A DNA stretch of 64,000 nucleotides from Anaerovorax odorimutans (GTDB lineage Bacteria > Bacillota > Clostridia > Peptostreptococcales > JAAYPU01). The stretch spans positions 124,001 to 188,000 of the forward strand of contig JAENZQ010000002.1 in NCBI GenBank assembly GCA_016841185.1, given 5' to 3'. Below, in pieces: positions 44,878 through 55,800 of this stretch; the first letter of the stretch is position 1, and every line of letters begins with the position of its first letter. A model generated the notes under the pieces. It was not told the DNA's origin. It ran no database searches and worked only from the letters and a program-made list of their open reading frames with translations. The translations under genes were made by a program, and so were the position numbers.

Positions 44878-45140
44878 TTATTAAATTATATAATTTTTTA
44901 AACTCTTTTTAAATACTTTAATATTATAATTGTTTATGTTTTATGTGTTCCAAAAATAAAATTATGTATTTTAATTTCGAAGAAGAAATCCTTGTAATAT
45001 TTGAGTATTATCATGCAAAATAAATGCCAGAAACCTGATTGTTTAAATTTCAAGAACACAATAAATACAAAGTGATTTAAAATTTTCACTTTTGAGATTT
45101 TTTCTCTGATTTCTCTCATATTTTATAAATCTTTTCATTT

Positions 45141-45305
45141 TTAGATCTGCTTGAAAAGCAAACTACTCAGGTTTTTTTCCATTTTGTCCAGTTTAAATAT
45201 GATGGTTTGAATCTGATCCAGATTTAAGTTCACCAATACTTTTAATGACTCTTCCAAAGCAGCAACTTTTTCTTCCAGATTTAATATTTTTTCATTCTGT
45301 TCCAT
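45141..45305 (-). CDS. 54-aa coiled-coil protein of unknown function
   Basis: A short reading frame begins MEQNEKILNLEEKVAALEES, contains an LNLDQIQTIIFKLDKMEKNL stretch, and ends LLFKQI. A very strong TAAGGAGGAAATA ribosome site lies directly before the ATG. Leu, Ile and Val repeat at heptad spacing, so a coiled coil that dimerises is expected. There are no cysteines and no membrane segment. It lies between the riboswitch leader and an XRE regulator on the same strand, and may be co-transcribed with that regulator (99-bp gap). I do not recognise a family. The 260 bp between this gene and the riboswitch holds no accepted gene. Confidence 0.75.
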   Translation of the reverse strand: MEQNEKILNLEEKVAALEESLKVLVNLNLDQIQTIIFKLDKMEKNLSSLLFKQI

Positions 45306-45404
45306 TATTTCCTCCTTAGGGGGACATGTCTATTTTAGCACATTAAATAGCTATAAGGTATAACACTAATATTAAATAATGTGCAAACTATACACGTCCC
45401 ATGT

Positions 45405-45587
45405 TTAAAAAAAATAAGTCCAGTCAAATTTCAAATAATCTGCTATTCTTTTAGCCGTTTCTACAGAGGGTCTTCTTATTCCTCTCTCTATCTGAGTATA
45501 ATAAGCCCTGGAAATGCCTGTAGCATCTGCAACCTGCTTTTGTGTTTTATGGTTTTCTCGTCTTATTTTATTTAACCATCTCCTCAC
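45405..45587 (-). CDS. Short XRE-family DNA-binding protein
   Basis: The 60-aa product is a helix-turn-helix domain and little else: MRRWLNKIRRENHKTQKQVA, then GISRAYYTQIERGIRRPSVETAKRIADYL. It matches Xre/Cro-type regulators. The start is GTG, placed 7 bases after AGGAGG. It is transcribed divergently from the XRE gene at 45763 and has its own near-perfect promoter. Cro-like minimal repressors of this size often act as antagonists of a larger neighbour. Confidence 0.85.
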   Translation of the reverse strand: MRRWLNKIRRENHKTQKQVADATGISRAYYTQIERGIRRPSVETAKRIADYLKFDWTYFF

Positions 45588-45656
45588 TTTATCACCTCCT
45601 CATAACACAAAAGCAAAGATATGTATTTTTTACATATATTGTAAAAATCTACTTAT

Positions 45657-45685
45657 ATTTTAGTGTAGCACAATGTGACTGTCAA
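45657..45685 (-). promoter_or_regulatory. Promoter of the short XRE gene with operator-like spacer
   Basis: Minus-strand TTGACA (45680-45685) and TAAAAT (45657-45662) are separated by 17 bases. The spacer holds TGTAGCA on the plus strand and a GTCACA/TGTG symmetry, sharing TGTAGCA with the divergent promoter. Confidence 0.75.
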
Positions 45686-45714
45686 TACATTTTTGCAACT
45701 TTTTGGAGAAATTA

Positions 45715-45743
45715 TTGTATGTAGCAATTTGCCACAGTATAAT
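45715..45743 (+). promoter_or_regulatory. Promoter of the longer XRE gene with operator in the spacer
   Basis: TTGTAT (45715-45720) and TATAAT (45738-45743) are 17 bases apart. Between them, 45720-45736 is an inverted repeat (TGTAGCAA-T-TTGCCACA, 7 of 8 pairs), well placed for repressor binding. Confidence 0.7.
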
Positions 45744-45762
45744 TTTCCCAAGAGGTGTTAAA

Positions 45763-46155
45763 ATGCTTGGCGAAAAACTTAAGAAATTAAGAACAGAAAA
45801 AGATCTGACTCAAAAAGAAATTGCAGATATTTTAGGAATTCCCCGGGGCACTTATGCACATTACGAAATCAATAAAAGAACTCCGGATTATGATCTGCTT
45901 AAGGAAACTGCAAGGTATTTTCATGTTTCTTTAGACTATTTGCTTGACCGAACAGATCAACGGAATGGTGCCCTCATTGAAAACCCTGAAAAAGATATCA
46001 GGATTTATATTCAAGATTTGCTTGATAAATTAGAAAAAACCACAGGTTTAATAATAGAAGGGGTGCCTGCTTCTCCCGAAGCTGTTGAAGCCCTTACAGA
46101 TGCTGTACTTTTCGGCTATGAACAGGCAAAGAAAAGGAACAGGAGACAGGTCTAA
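45763..46155 (+). CDS. XRE-family transcriptional regulator
   Basis: The 130-aa product ([20 protein letters not shown]) has an N-terminal Xre helix-turn-helix at about 3-60, including [21 protein letters not shown] and [15 protein letters not shown]-terminal helical region (about 75-125) with [17 protein letters not shown] probably mediates oligomerisation, as in SinR-like or phage-repressor-like proteins. The frame is open 20 codons further upstream across the promoter, but AAGAGGTG precedes the ATG at 45763. It is divergent from the short XRE gene. The promoter operator suggests autoregulation. Confidence 0.87.
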   Translation: MLGEKLKKLRTEKDLTQKEIADILGIPRGTYAHYEINKRTPDYDLLKETARYFHVSLDYLLDRTDQRNGALIENPEKDIRIYIQDLLDKLEKTTGLIIEGVPASPEAVEALTDAVLFGYEQAKKRNRRQV

Positions 46156-46314
46156 GGTCTCAGGTGTCGGACCTAAGATCAAATGATTGATGGGTTTGCT
46201 GATTCTTAATACTTCTAAATCATTCAAAGGGATTCCGCCTTCTATTTTTTTGATGAGCTTTGCTCTTAGAATGCATATTTGAAACAATGCTTCATATAAA
46301 TCCCCCTCTGCCAC
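46048..46314 (-). CDS. Possible Spo0E-like aspartyl-phosphate phosphatase, doubtful
   Basis: A minus-strand frame of 89 codons with GTG start contains [20 protein letters not shown] followed by [16 protein letters not shown]. This resembles the Spo0E-like pattern (helix with LR..L, then L-D-E-VL..S..LD.LI) that removes phosphate from Spo0A. The usual SQELD core reads SKPIN here, and the last 35 codons run antisense into the XRE gene. It also overlaps the end of the EAL remnant. It could be a decayed gene or coincidence. Confidence 0.28.
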   Translation of the reverse strand: MAEGDLYEALFQICILRAKLIKKIEGGIPLNDLEVLRISKPINHLILGPTPETLDLSPVPFLCLFIAEKYSICKGFNSFGRSRHPFYY

Positions 46315-46820
46315 ACCCCCTGATTTTCTGGGTTTTTCTGAGATACTCTTCAACAGCTTTGGAATCTTTCGGACGGCTCAGTAAATATCCCTGTATCAGA
46401 TTACAATTGTTCCTTTTTAGAAAATTTAATTGTCCGATGGTTTCTACTCCTTCTGCGATGAGTTCCAGATTCAAGCTTTCTGCCATAGAAATAATGGTTT
46501 TTACAATCTTTCGCATATTGCCATTCTCACAAACACTCCCGATAAATGATTTGTCAATTTTATATTAAGTTATTTTCATGTTAATAAGCTGAGAAGTGCC
46601 TTTTTCATTTCTCCCTTTTTTTCTGCTGCCTTTCTTCTTCTTTAATTTTACTTAAGTCTGAATAAATACAGTACACACCTATTTTTTCTTTGTTCAGATG
46701 AATAGGGCACCCTAAGAGGGAAAACTCTATCAGCTTACCACCTTTTCTTTTTCTTAAAGTTTCTTTCCTGATAAATTCCCCTCTGTCATCGACACCGTCA
46801 GTGGTGTAGGTTATCGATTC
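46292..46820 (-). pseudogene. Decayed PAS-EAL cyclic-di-GMP signalling gene
   Basis: Two remnants lie in series on the minus strand. At 46820-46605 a frame with EFIRKETLRKRKGGKLIEFS and IGVYCIYSDLSKIKEEERQQ reads as the second half of a PAS domain and ends in TGA. At 46569-46292 a frame with LNIKIDKSFIG, LIAEGVETIGQLNFLKRNN and LIQGYLLSRPK is the C-terminal third of an EAL phosphodiesterase domain; it has a stop just before it. The PAS start, any GGDEF domain and the first two thirds of EAL, including the EAL motif, are missing. A deletion plus stop codons has inactivated the gene. Confidence 0.8.
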
Positions 46821-46840
46821 AGGGAGTAAAAAGTATTATT

Positions 46841-46866
46841 AAAGCGCTTCGAAATCGAAGCGCTTT
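46841..46866. terminator. Terminator after the S-layer protein gene
   Basis: A perfect 11-bp stem AAAGCGCTTCG / CGAAGCGCTTT with a 4-base loop lies 14 bases after the stop of the 3018-aa gene. A T-rich tail follows on the plus strand and a weaker one (AATAATACTTTTT) on the minus strand, so it may work in both directions. Confidence 0.75.
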
Positions 46867-46879
46867 ATTTTTTTATTTT

Positions 46880-49800
46880 TTAGATCTGTTGTATCGCCGA
46901 CAGCAATCTGTAAAGCATGACGGCTGCTTCTTCTCTTGTGGCATTATTCTGCGGTCTGATCTCATGTCCATAACCATTGATGATGCCTAATGCATTAAGA
47001 GCCTCAACAGCTTCTCTTGCATAATCGGAAATTTGGACGGTATCGCTGAATCCCATCTCTCCGCCGGTTCCCCGAATATTTCCAAATCGATCTGCAACTC
47101 TGTACAGTATGGTACAAATCTGTTCTCTGGTAATCTGAGCATCCGGTGCAAAGCTTCCGTCACCCATACCACTGACAAGGCTTAATTCTACAGCCCTCTG
47201 GACTTCATCCGCATACCATGCAGCCCCTTGGATATCTCTAAAATCATCAGAATATGGAGACTGCCCTTCGTATAAAGCTCTGATAATCAATGCCGTAAAT
47301 TCAGCTCTTGTAATGGATGACTCCGGATCAAACAGATTCTCTCTTTTTCCTTTTATGACTTCTCTTGAAGCCAATATTTCCACTGCTTTTTTAGCCCATT
47401 CATGAACAACATCAGCAAAAGATTTGTTCCCTTCCAGAACAATAAATGTACCAAACCTGTCTGTCCTCACTCTAAATGTACCCGTCTGCTCATCATATAC
47501 ACCGCCTGAAGGGATCCATTCTCCCTTTTCGTTCTGATAATACGCAACTGCTCTTTCTGGGTCATTAATCTTATCCGTATTAATAGGTATTTCTATATAT
47601 ATTTTCTCTTCTGTATTGGACATAGGCTCCCCGTCCACCATCAAGGTATATCCATATCCGCCGGATACAATGGTTTTATCCTGGGGAGTATCGCTGTTGC
47701 TGAAGGTTTGTTCTTCCACACTCATTTGGATTTTTTGTGCGTTCATGCAATATTTTTTTATATATTCATTGGGCAGCAGGATCTGTCCTGCCGCAAATTC
47801 TATCCGGATTCCATTTCCGCCATCCATTGCTTCATCGATTTGGTCTTTAGTCAGTTCATAATCATTACCGGAAGCACTTATGATCATATAGCTGTCGGAA
47901 ATAATATTTAAAGTAATTTCCTCTGCCGTATCCTCTTTTACTCTTGGTCTGTGTGACCCGCCGTCGGTCTGTACAGCTTTTGTATCAAAGGTAATAGCAT
48001 AGTAATTTTCTAATGGTTTGTTCGAAATATCATATAAGGATACTTCCGGTATTTCCACTGTATAAGTGGAATTACCTCTCCATTCGCTGCGGGGTGTAAT
48101 TCTTAGTGCGCTTCCCGATATCTGTTTCTCTATACTCGCTTCACGCTGGTTTTGATCCAATACTTTTATTTGGCCGAACTGATCGCCCTCTTTAATGTCA
48201 TTGGTGAAATTCACCATAATAGAATCATCCTGTTCAACTCCGGTCATTCCCTGAGTGGGATAAGACCCTGTCACTCCAAGACTGTCGGTATCCACTGTAA
48301 TCAACTTCATGAAATAGTCTTCCGAAAGTGTACTTCCATACGTGGTTTCAACTGCATTTGCAGGAACGGATAAGGTATACATAGTCCCACCTGATAAATC
48401 TGACTGAGGTGTTATTTTCAGAATCGATCCTTCCAAAGACGTATTTACAGGATGGTCCGTACCCTCCATGTCATATAGCTCAATATCATTTATTTTTGTG
48501 CCTGAGCGAATTTCCTTGTTAAACTGTAATTCTATTGTCTGGTTCAATGGCACATTGAAAGACTCATTTCCTGGAAATGCCGCCATTACTTTCAGTCCTT
48601 CAGGTTTCAGCTCAAACCAATAGCCATTTTCCTCTTTGGCCTGTGCCGATGCATTATGCGCAGCCGCCATAACTTGTAGTTTCTCATAGCTTTTAAACAA
48701 TGTTGATGCATCCAACTCAAAGCTGAAAAGTCTACTCTCACCGCTTTCCACATCTCCTGCAGGATATGATAAAATCAAGCTGCCTGACAAACCTTCATGA
48801 TACAACGACAACTCGCAGTCACTCATTATTTTTCCTGTCGGGTTAAATACTTCTGCGGTAATACTGTATGTGTTATTGCCTTTTTTTACTGCCTCAAGGT
48901 TTTCCACAAAAAGCTCATACTCTATGAGAGCGAAACCCGATGTATTATTGTTTCTGTCTATATCCTGAATCTTACGGTCCGGATCTATTATAACTACTGC
49001 CGTATCATCCTGGTAATCTTCCGGTACGATCCATTCTACCTCCGTAGTAACATAATCATTTGCAGGTATGGTGTCCGCCGTGAAGATCTGAGAAACAGGA
49101 TTACCGTTTGTATCGGTAAATCTGAATTCAACGTTGCTTTCCGGGTAATCTCCCTCATTATGAATGGTAACCGATACCCTATTTGTTGAATCTGCTGCAC
49201 CGTTGCCTGTACTGATCTCAATATCATCTGCTCCGACTTTTAAATCATGTATCAGCTGTTTTCTGATAACAACTAAATCTGTCTCCCCGACATTTCTATA
49301 TTCCTCTCCGTCAATGGTTTCTGTTATCATGTTTGTTTCTGTCAGAGCGATCATTATTTCATCATTATCTGTAAAATCAGGTGTTAATTGGCTGTAACTA
49401 TTTTTACCGCTTATGAGCGTTGAAGGATAACTAACTGACTGTTTATGGATATCGTATAGCAGCAGACTTAAATTCTTGATACCGTCTAAACCTGTTGTGG
49501 CATAAGTCAGAGCAATGAGACCATCATTATTTTGCGCTATTTCGAAACTTGTCACCATGTCCTCAACACCTTCATTCAACATTTCGGATTGACCATTTAT
49601 ACCTTTTTTATAGTATATTTGTCCATCCTGCAGCCAATAAATCATTTCTCCATCATTGTCAAAAGCTACTCTCGGATTACCGTCAGAAAGTGTGTTGTCT
49701 GTCAGCCGCACAGGTTCCGCCCAGGCTCCATCCTGATAGACAGCGGCATAGACTTCCCGGTCTGCATCGGTCAGAATATTGCAGTCAGTATCTATCGTAT

Positions 49801-52800
49801 AGACAGCAACTGTTTTTTCTCCGTTACTTTCCGCATTCAGTTGAACGATGGGATCAAGGTTTCCTTCTATAAGAAGAGGTGCTTCCCATCCTGTACCTGT
49901 ATTGATGGAATAATATAAATCATATGTTTCCGAGTCCGGTGACAGTATCGTATTTGACCTGTTTTTTACCCATACGATCATGTCTTTTTCCTCTGTCTCT
50001 GTGACTTGAGCCATGTAATCGTAGTAATCATCATTTGTAAGTGTTGCTTTCTCTTTGATGCTTACATTTTCCAAAATAGCTGTGGTAATCTCTCCGGCAG
50101 CAAAATTATCTTCCATTGTTGCATCTTCCCCGAAGATCTTATTCATATCCGTCCAGGCGGTTATTGCACCATATGTCCTTGTTTCTGTTCCTATTGCACC
50201 TATCGTTCTTACTGATGCATCTACGGCGAAATCCGCCGTACCATCTATGCCGAAGGCTTGAGGATCACTCCACAGTCCTCCATTGTATTGAGAATAATAG
50301 ATTTCCGTTCTGTTTTGCGATGTTCTTTCAGGATTATCATCCGCCCATATCAATGTTGCATTTCCATTAAGGCTTACAAGCTTCGGCTCAGCATTAGGAA
50401 AGATATTGCTCTTCAAAACTTTTCGGGTGATATCCGAAGGTGTACCGCTGAATCCCATAACAACAGGAGAATTTGCTACCCATTTGCTGTCACTGCCGTT
50501 ATTCCTTCCCATAAGGGTAAAGTTTTCCTTATTAAAGCTATATCTTTCTTCCGATTCATTTGCAGCCAGAACATTTGCACCTAAAAGCATACCTTCCATG
50601 GTCATGGCGTTCGGCATCAGTGATGCTGAACGATATATATCAAATGTATACTCAATGGCTTTCTTTTCCCATGACCAGAACAGAATAGTGGCCCTTGCCC
50701 CGCCTTCTACTGTACCTTCAGCAGCAATATCACAGCTGGGAAACGCAAACTCTGTCCCGATATAGCCGCCTAAAAAGCCTTCCAGATTCAATCCTTCTAC
50801 GCCTGCTCCAAGTGCGATCTCAACACCCGGTTCAATACCCAATGTCCCACTGAAATCATAAGTGTTATGGGGTCTGTCCACTTGCAGGGTGGCTGCTACT
50901 TCTGCACTGAGAGTACCTCTGAAGTAAGCCGGCACAACAAACAGCCAGAAATATTGGGTATAGCTTATTTCTCCCTCAACTCTTACTTCCACTTCACCGT
51001 GCCTGAAGTACCAGGCGTTTTCATCTGCCTTATACTTCCATTTGACTTTTCCGTCTAAGGACATCCCAAAATCCTTATCTCCGCTTTTGTATTTGCCTCC
51101 TTTTCTCATGTCATTGAGTTCTTTGAAATTTCCTGCGATATTTCCGCTATCACTTATCTGCTCCAGTATGCCCGGTGTATATCCGAAATTGAAGGTAATA
51201 CTGCCGTCATCAGTCATGATCCCTCCAAATCTTAAGGTTTCCAAATCAAGCTCCAGATCATCTCCTCCAACCAGAGGAAACCCTTCCGGAATGGTCACGC
51301 CGCCGATATCGGAAAGATTCATGCTCAAATTGACCAGGTATTTTCCATTTTTCTGAATAACACTCCCCACCGGGAAATTAGGTGCAACCTCAAATCCCAG
51401 ATCATGAGAAGCCGAAACGGAGCCGTCTTTGCTGACAGCCCGGACAATCATGGTAGCACTTGGTCCTAAGTCTTTTCCGACATTAATCTTTAATTTTCCG
51501 TCTTTTGAGTAGAATTTTTTCTCAGTAATGTTTCCGTTTCTGTCAGGTATGCTTGCGATAAATTCAAACTGTCCCGGCTCATGCCCTTTCCAGTCGTAGT
51601 GAGTATCAAAGGTAAGAGTATTGTGAGCACCGCTGATAAATATTTTTTTCTCGCTGTTACGGCTGTTTGTCTGGCTTGATGAAATATATCTTATAATCGG
51701 CTTATCAGATGGTATATCCCGTTCAATGGGAATAGTAATTTCATTTTCAAAAGTCCATAGATCCTCTTCAATGGTCTCATCATAATAATATGAATGACTT
51801 ACTTTTATAGTGGACATCAGCGGCAGCAAATCCTCTATAATATATTGATCGTCCGAATTTTTCGAGGCCTTGTAGACTTCCCCATTTATAACAACTTGAA
51901 TCTCCTGATCTGAAGCAACAACCTCATCCGTATTCTTATCCACCAGATTGATTTTGATACTGGCCATATCGGATAATTTTTTAATCTTCAGATAATGTTC
52001 CGGAAGGCTTCCTGCACAAGGTGCACTGTAACTGACATTATATTCTCCGGATTCCAATGAATCAATGTCAAATTTGAACTGTGCAGTTCCTGTATTGTCT
52101 GTCCTTTGGGTCTGTGAAATAACTGTATCGTACCCAGTTGGAATCTTGATGGTGGTAATGAATAAATCCAGTATATAATAGGTACGTTTACCTATCTTTG
52201 CCGTTACCTCTTCATTATCCAAAACAATACCTCTGTTTTGCAAGGTAATGCTGGTAGCGTATTCATCTTCTATCTCCGTATGGTTATAAAGGCTTTCCTG
52301 TTCCGGTTTCGGAACATTCCCTTGAGTATTATACTTTAAAAATTTCAGGACATCTATGGTCCTGGTAAATGAATAGGAATAACCATAGGAATCCACTACA
52401 TCCAATTTCACCTGTCTTTTTCCTGAAGCGGAAGTATCGGGGGTATAAGTCGTTGTAATATCATTTGATATTTCCCTTCCGTCAATTTTAAAACTATGAC
52501 TTCTGAGGTTTCTGCCCAAGGCAGCAAAAAAGTTTTTCAAATTCTCCGCACTGATGCTCACCGGCTTTGTCTCGAAAACCCGGTCTTTAGATACATCAAA
52601 ACCGGTATTCTCGGTATATAATTTATCCGGCACTTTAACATATGTATGTAACGGTGAACTTTGGATTCCCCGGTATTGAACAGCTCCTTTAGGGACACTC
52701 AAATAGTAACTGACATAAGGTAACCATTCACCTTCCGGCTTTATCAAAAGCCTATTGCCGCTGACGGTTTTATTAATGGGGACATTCTGCCCTCTCGAAT

Positions 52801-55800
52801 TGGTCAAACTGATGCTTCCCGCCGATTCCCCCGTGACAATACCCATGGGGTAAACCAATACGATCGAACCGTCTAAAGCAATATATCTTCCCGTTTCAGG
52901 CCCTATAGATGTCGCCCCATAACCAGCTGCTTGGACATAAAACTCATAGCTGACTTCTTTTGTAAACCAAAATCCTGTTTCGACCTTTCTCCAGAATTTG
53001 TCGGAAGGAAATTCGGCTTCTTCGCCTGCCATACTTGTAACAGCACCCTCCTTGAATGTAAATCTATTATCTCCTCGAGGCAACAAGTATAGCTTATTTC
53101 CATCATAATAGCATTCTGCTCTTCTGTGTCCGTTTAATATCTTGCTTAGGTCTACTCTTATCTGCTTATCAAACTCGATCAATATAGGGGTACGTCCAAA
53201 AGTTTCAAAATCATAAGATGTTACTTTTGGTCTTCCTGTTACATTGACTGTGAAAAATGCCGTATTAATTGCTTTGCTAAGTGTCTTTGAAGCTTGGTTC
53301 TTTACAGCATCACTTTTAATCGTAATGATATATTTAGTGTTTTCTCTGAGAGGTTCGGTAGGAATAATATCCAATACATTGCCTGCGACATCTGTTTGAA
53401 ACCCTACAGATAGCTTTATATTCCTGCTGCCCCCGAAAAATGTTTTTTCTGTAATTTCTTTTGCTAAATTTATTTTTGAAGCGTTCACGGTTATATTTTC
53501 ATCAAATGTAAATGAAATTGGTACACTGACAGGTATATTCTTAGATTTATTTACAGGATTGGCCGATGTAAGCTCAGGGCGTTTAGCTCTGTAATAATAT
53601 TCTTTTTGTATTAAACTTCCATAATGATTTCCCGAAAAATCCTCTATGGTATCTGCCGGAATGTTGATTTGCAAGTCATAATCATCCGCTTCACCGATGA
53701 CATCCATCTCAAGATTATTTCCAATTATTCTCGCCACACCAAAAACAGGCTGAGTATAACCGGCATCCGTCTTCTTGAAATAGGTAATAGCGTTCAAATT
53801 ATTGCTTTGAATGGGCTCATCGAATGTTAATATGATTTTATTCAGTTCACTCAAAATCACTTTTTCTTCCGGTATTGAAGAAATCATAACCGGTGCTTGA
53901 TAATCCGGAAGCGGAAGAACTGTAAAATCAAATTCGATGGACTCTGACTCTGCCCCGCTGCTAATATCAGCTGTCAAGGTAACTTGCTTGCTTCCTTCAT
54001 CGTTATCCGGTCTGATGACATCACCGCTGTTGCTAATGACACCGGTATCCGATGATGTCCATACAATAGTAGAACCGTTTGGTGCATTCGGTGGTAGATC
54101 CAGATCGTTGATTAGATTGAACTGGGAATCGTTCTCTCTTAATATGCTGCTATTGATATGATTATAAAGGGAATCGTCTCCGAGCCTGTCTTCCGAATAC
54201 AGCCATTTCTTATCTTCTGAAAGAATATCCGCATCTGTAGGTAGATCCTTCTTAACATTAAAAGAAAAATATTTGGTTTTCTCCAAAGACTCATTTTTGA
54301 TGACTGCACTTACTTCTACTACTTGATTACCTTGAATATAGGAAGGTCTGCTAACAGTACCGTCATTGCCGATATAGCTTGCATTACTGCTGTTCCAGAT
54401 TATATCCGATCCCTTTGGCGCTATTGTCGGGAATGTCAAAGAAGAGAGGATATCATCCATGCTTATGTTTCCATTTAATATCTGCTCTGCTGTAAGCCAT
54501 GAAAAGTCTGCCTCCAAAGCATCTTTTGCGTCTATATCCAAACATTTTACCGTCAGATTAAAAAACTTTTCCGCCGATTCTTCCCCCTTGGAGATAATTG
54601 CCGTTAGCGTAACCTTTTGATCTCCTAAAACATATTCAGGACGTGTAACGGCTCCGTCGACACTAATAATACTTGTATCACTTGAATTCCAAGTAATAAT
54701 GCTGCCTGTATCTCCTGCTTCAGGAAAACATAAATCTGTTAATATGGAATCTTTGCTTGTATTTCCGTTTAAAATATCATTGACTGTAAGACCGTCATAA
54801 TCCAATTGTACGATTTCCGAATCCGTCAAAGATGTATCTAACACAATGGTCTTTTCCAATTCGATCCCAGTTTGTGTTTCAGCCGTTATGGTCACTTCAT
54901 TATTAGTGGTGTCGGTCAAATCTAATATGACCTGCCCATTAGAATCCGTAGTGCCAATGGTACTTGACAATACACCATTATCTGCGGAGACATTTAGCGC
55001 TGTATTCTGAACAGGGTCTCCATTATGATCCGTTACGGTAAAAGTGATTTCCGTCCTGTCTGCATATTGAATCGAAGATGCTAACAGCAGCGCAGCTTCC
55101 GTATAGGCCGTAGCAACATCTATAGGATTGTATTCATTATCAAAATACCATTTGTCTATGATATGGTTCTGTCTTGCCGAGCCGGATGCTGCTGAAAAGC
55201 CTGCATAAAGAGGCACATCACCAAACTTGCTCTGCAAATCGAAATTACTATATGTCAAAGTCGGGGTGGATGGTCTTGTGTCCGAAGTAGCAAGCCTTAC
55301 TTCCACTGTATTGTTTGTCCCGTCATAATCAATCCAAACGTGATATGCAGTGCCTTCATTAAAACCGGATACTTCCTTTGTTGTTAGAGAGACAGCACTC
55401 CCGCTTATATTGACACCAATATGAGAAAAATTATAGTAAGGGTCATTTGCCGTATCATTATAATAAGTATCAAACTCTATGGCTGCGGATGTTCTTACTC
55501 CTTTTAAACCCATTTCGTTTGAACCGATAAAGCCAATAGTCGAAGAGGACATGGGCTGTAAAGCGAAGGTAAAACCGTCTCCGCCTTTGCCGTTTTTACT
55601 GCCATTCCAATCATATTTTTCCGTCAGTCTAAAGGAAAAGTACGTGCTGAATGAGTTACCATTTTTCAGATTGACCGCCTGCTTAGAAAATATAGTCCCC
55701 TTGTTATCCTTAACGCTGGGTGAGACGATAATACTACTTGCAGACTGGGATGCGTTTCCATTGAATTGCAGCCTCTCGGCATTAGAAAAATCATCGTATT

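Noticed and set aside
44934-45119. Minus-strand open frame of 61 codons upstream of the riboswitch
   Set aside because: Very AT-rich, no ribosome site, composition Phe/Ile/Lys typical of chance frames in AT-rich DNA.
47616-50765. Several plus-strand frames of 60 to 130 codons opposite the giant surface-protein gene
   Set aside because: They are antisense shadows of the 3018-codon gene with no ribosome sites and no recognisable protein features.
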